This document shows positions 63,636 to 64,000 of a stretch of 64,000 nt of DNA, piece by piece. The stretch's first letter is position 1. The number at the start of each line of letters is the position of its first letter. The notes beneath the pieces were generated by a model, which was not told where the DNA came from, ran no database searches, and was given only the letters and a program-made list of their open reading frames with translations. Position numbers and translations under genes: made by a program. Source of the DNA: Phyllobacterium sp. 628 (GTDB lineage: Bacteria; Pseudomonadota; Alphaproteobacteria; Rhizobiales; Rhizobiaceae); contig NZ_CP050301.1 in the NCBI RefSeq assembly GCF_014189505.1, positions 131,501 to 195,500 of the forward strand, in the 5' to 3' direction.

Positions 63636-63673
63636 TCTGGTGCTGCAATACCAATCGAAATGGGAACTGAAAA

Positions 63674-64000
63674 ATGCCGTTGATCAATCGTGCGCATGAA
63701 ATGCAACCAGATGTCGCTGAATGGCGTCGGCATCTGCATGAAAATCCGGAAATTCTCTACGATGTGCACGAGACCTCGCAGTTTGTTGCGGAAAAGCTCC
63801 GATCCTTCGGCTGCAACACGGTGGAAACCGGTATTGGACGGACGGGCGTGGTCGGCATCATTCATGGCCGCCATGGTGAGGGTCCGGTCATTGGCATGCG
63901 CGCCGATATGGATGCGCTACCCATTCTCGAATCCAGTGGCAAGCCGTGGGCATCGAAAACATCCGGCAAGATGCATGCCTGCGGTCACGACGGCCACACC
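63674..64000 (+). CDS. M20-family amidohydrolase, 3' end beyond the window
   Basis: 109 codons visible from ATG 63674, open to the window edge. EWRRHLHENPEILYDVHETS, VVGIIHGRHG, MRADMDALPILE and MHACGHDGHT are the metal-binding signature of the aminoacylase-1/hippurate hydrolase group (peptidase family M20D). It hydrolyses N-acyl amino acids in the cytoplasm. It starts 39 bp after the Sel1-repeat gene. Confidence 0.93.
   Translation, partial: MPLINRAHEMQPDVAEWRRHLHENPEILYDVHETSQFVAEKLRSFGCNTVETGIGRTGVVGIIHGRHGEGPVIGMRADMDALPILESSGKPWASKTSGKMHACGHDGHT

Noticed and set aside
1..64000. CRISPR arrays, restriction-modification or other defence systems
   Set aside because: No regularly spaced repeats and no recognisable defence genes were found in the window.

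Overview
The window looks like the chromosome of an alphaproteobacterium of the order Hyphomicrobiales (Rhizobiales). Supporting signs are the linked tol-pal-cpoB-tilS-ftsH-glmM block, a serC-serA operon with a serC-type RNA leader, an Omp25/Omp31-like surface protein, an OpgC protein of the cyclic-glucan succinylation type, an aerobic-type cob cluster with cobG, and CtrA-type boxes (TTAA-N7-TTAAC). A Brucellaceae or Phyllobacteriaceae member is a reasonable guess; the genus cannot be fixed from the sequence alone.

Layout. 1-800: the end of an integrated element, with a tyrosine recombinase cut by the window edge followed by the 3' part of a tRNA-Arg(CCT), a probable attachment site. 830-14000: a surface-polysaccharide locus with two GT4 and one membrane GT2 glycosyltransferases, a NodB-type deacetylase, a Wzz/GumC-like chain-length protein, a flippase, two GNAT-like proteins, a secreted glycoside-hydrolase-like protein and an FAD oxidoreductase. 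No Wzy polymerase or priming transferase is visible. 14100-16330: a compact ECF-sigma module (YCII protein, sigma factor with long C-terminal extension, SRPBCC protein) in which two genes carry the same promoter-like motif. 16400-24500: a DUF475 membrane protein, a cobalamin cluster (cobL divergent from cobG-cobH-cobI-cbiG/cobJ) and purU. 24500-31300: a 2-hydroxyacid dehydrogenase divergent from an lldD-like FMN enzyme, tRNA-Glu, rluD, rpoH, and small VOC and GNAT genes. 31300-45500: a proline-rich membrane protein, purA, an Azt-type zinc ABC operon with a small membrane-protein leader gene and a Fur-family-like box, serC-serA, an outer-membrane protein, glmM and ftsH. 45600-56300: tilS, cpoB, pal, tolB, tolA, tolR, tolQ, ybgC, ruvB, ruvA, ruvC and a DUF1465 gene. 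56400-64000: a candidate small RNA, an acyl-CoA synthetase, opgC, a cytochrome b561 protein, a TauE/SafE permease, a MITE-like repeat, a ThiE-like protein, a Sel1-repeat protein and the start of an M20 amidohydrolase.

Most of the window is ordinary core genome. The points that deserve a second look are: (a) a possible CtrA-dependent small RNA at about 56449-56546, together with three more CtrA-type sites in front of an omp gene, pal and the DUF1465 gene; (b) a matched pair of ECF-type promoters (TGTCGG-N17-CGTC); (c) a 41-codon membrane protein gene coupled to the zinc ABC operon; (d) single-base homopolymer frameshifts in both tilS and tolB, which suggest sequence error but could be real; (e) a 178-bp palindromic mobile repeat plus a collapsed 46-bp copy; (f) a perfect 17-bp palindrome in the divergent promoter of the polysaccharide locus; (g) a CbiG-CobJ fusion beside the aerobic-pathway gene cobG.
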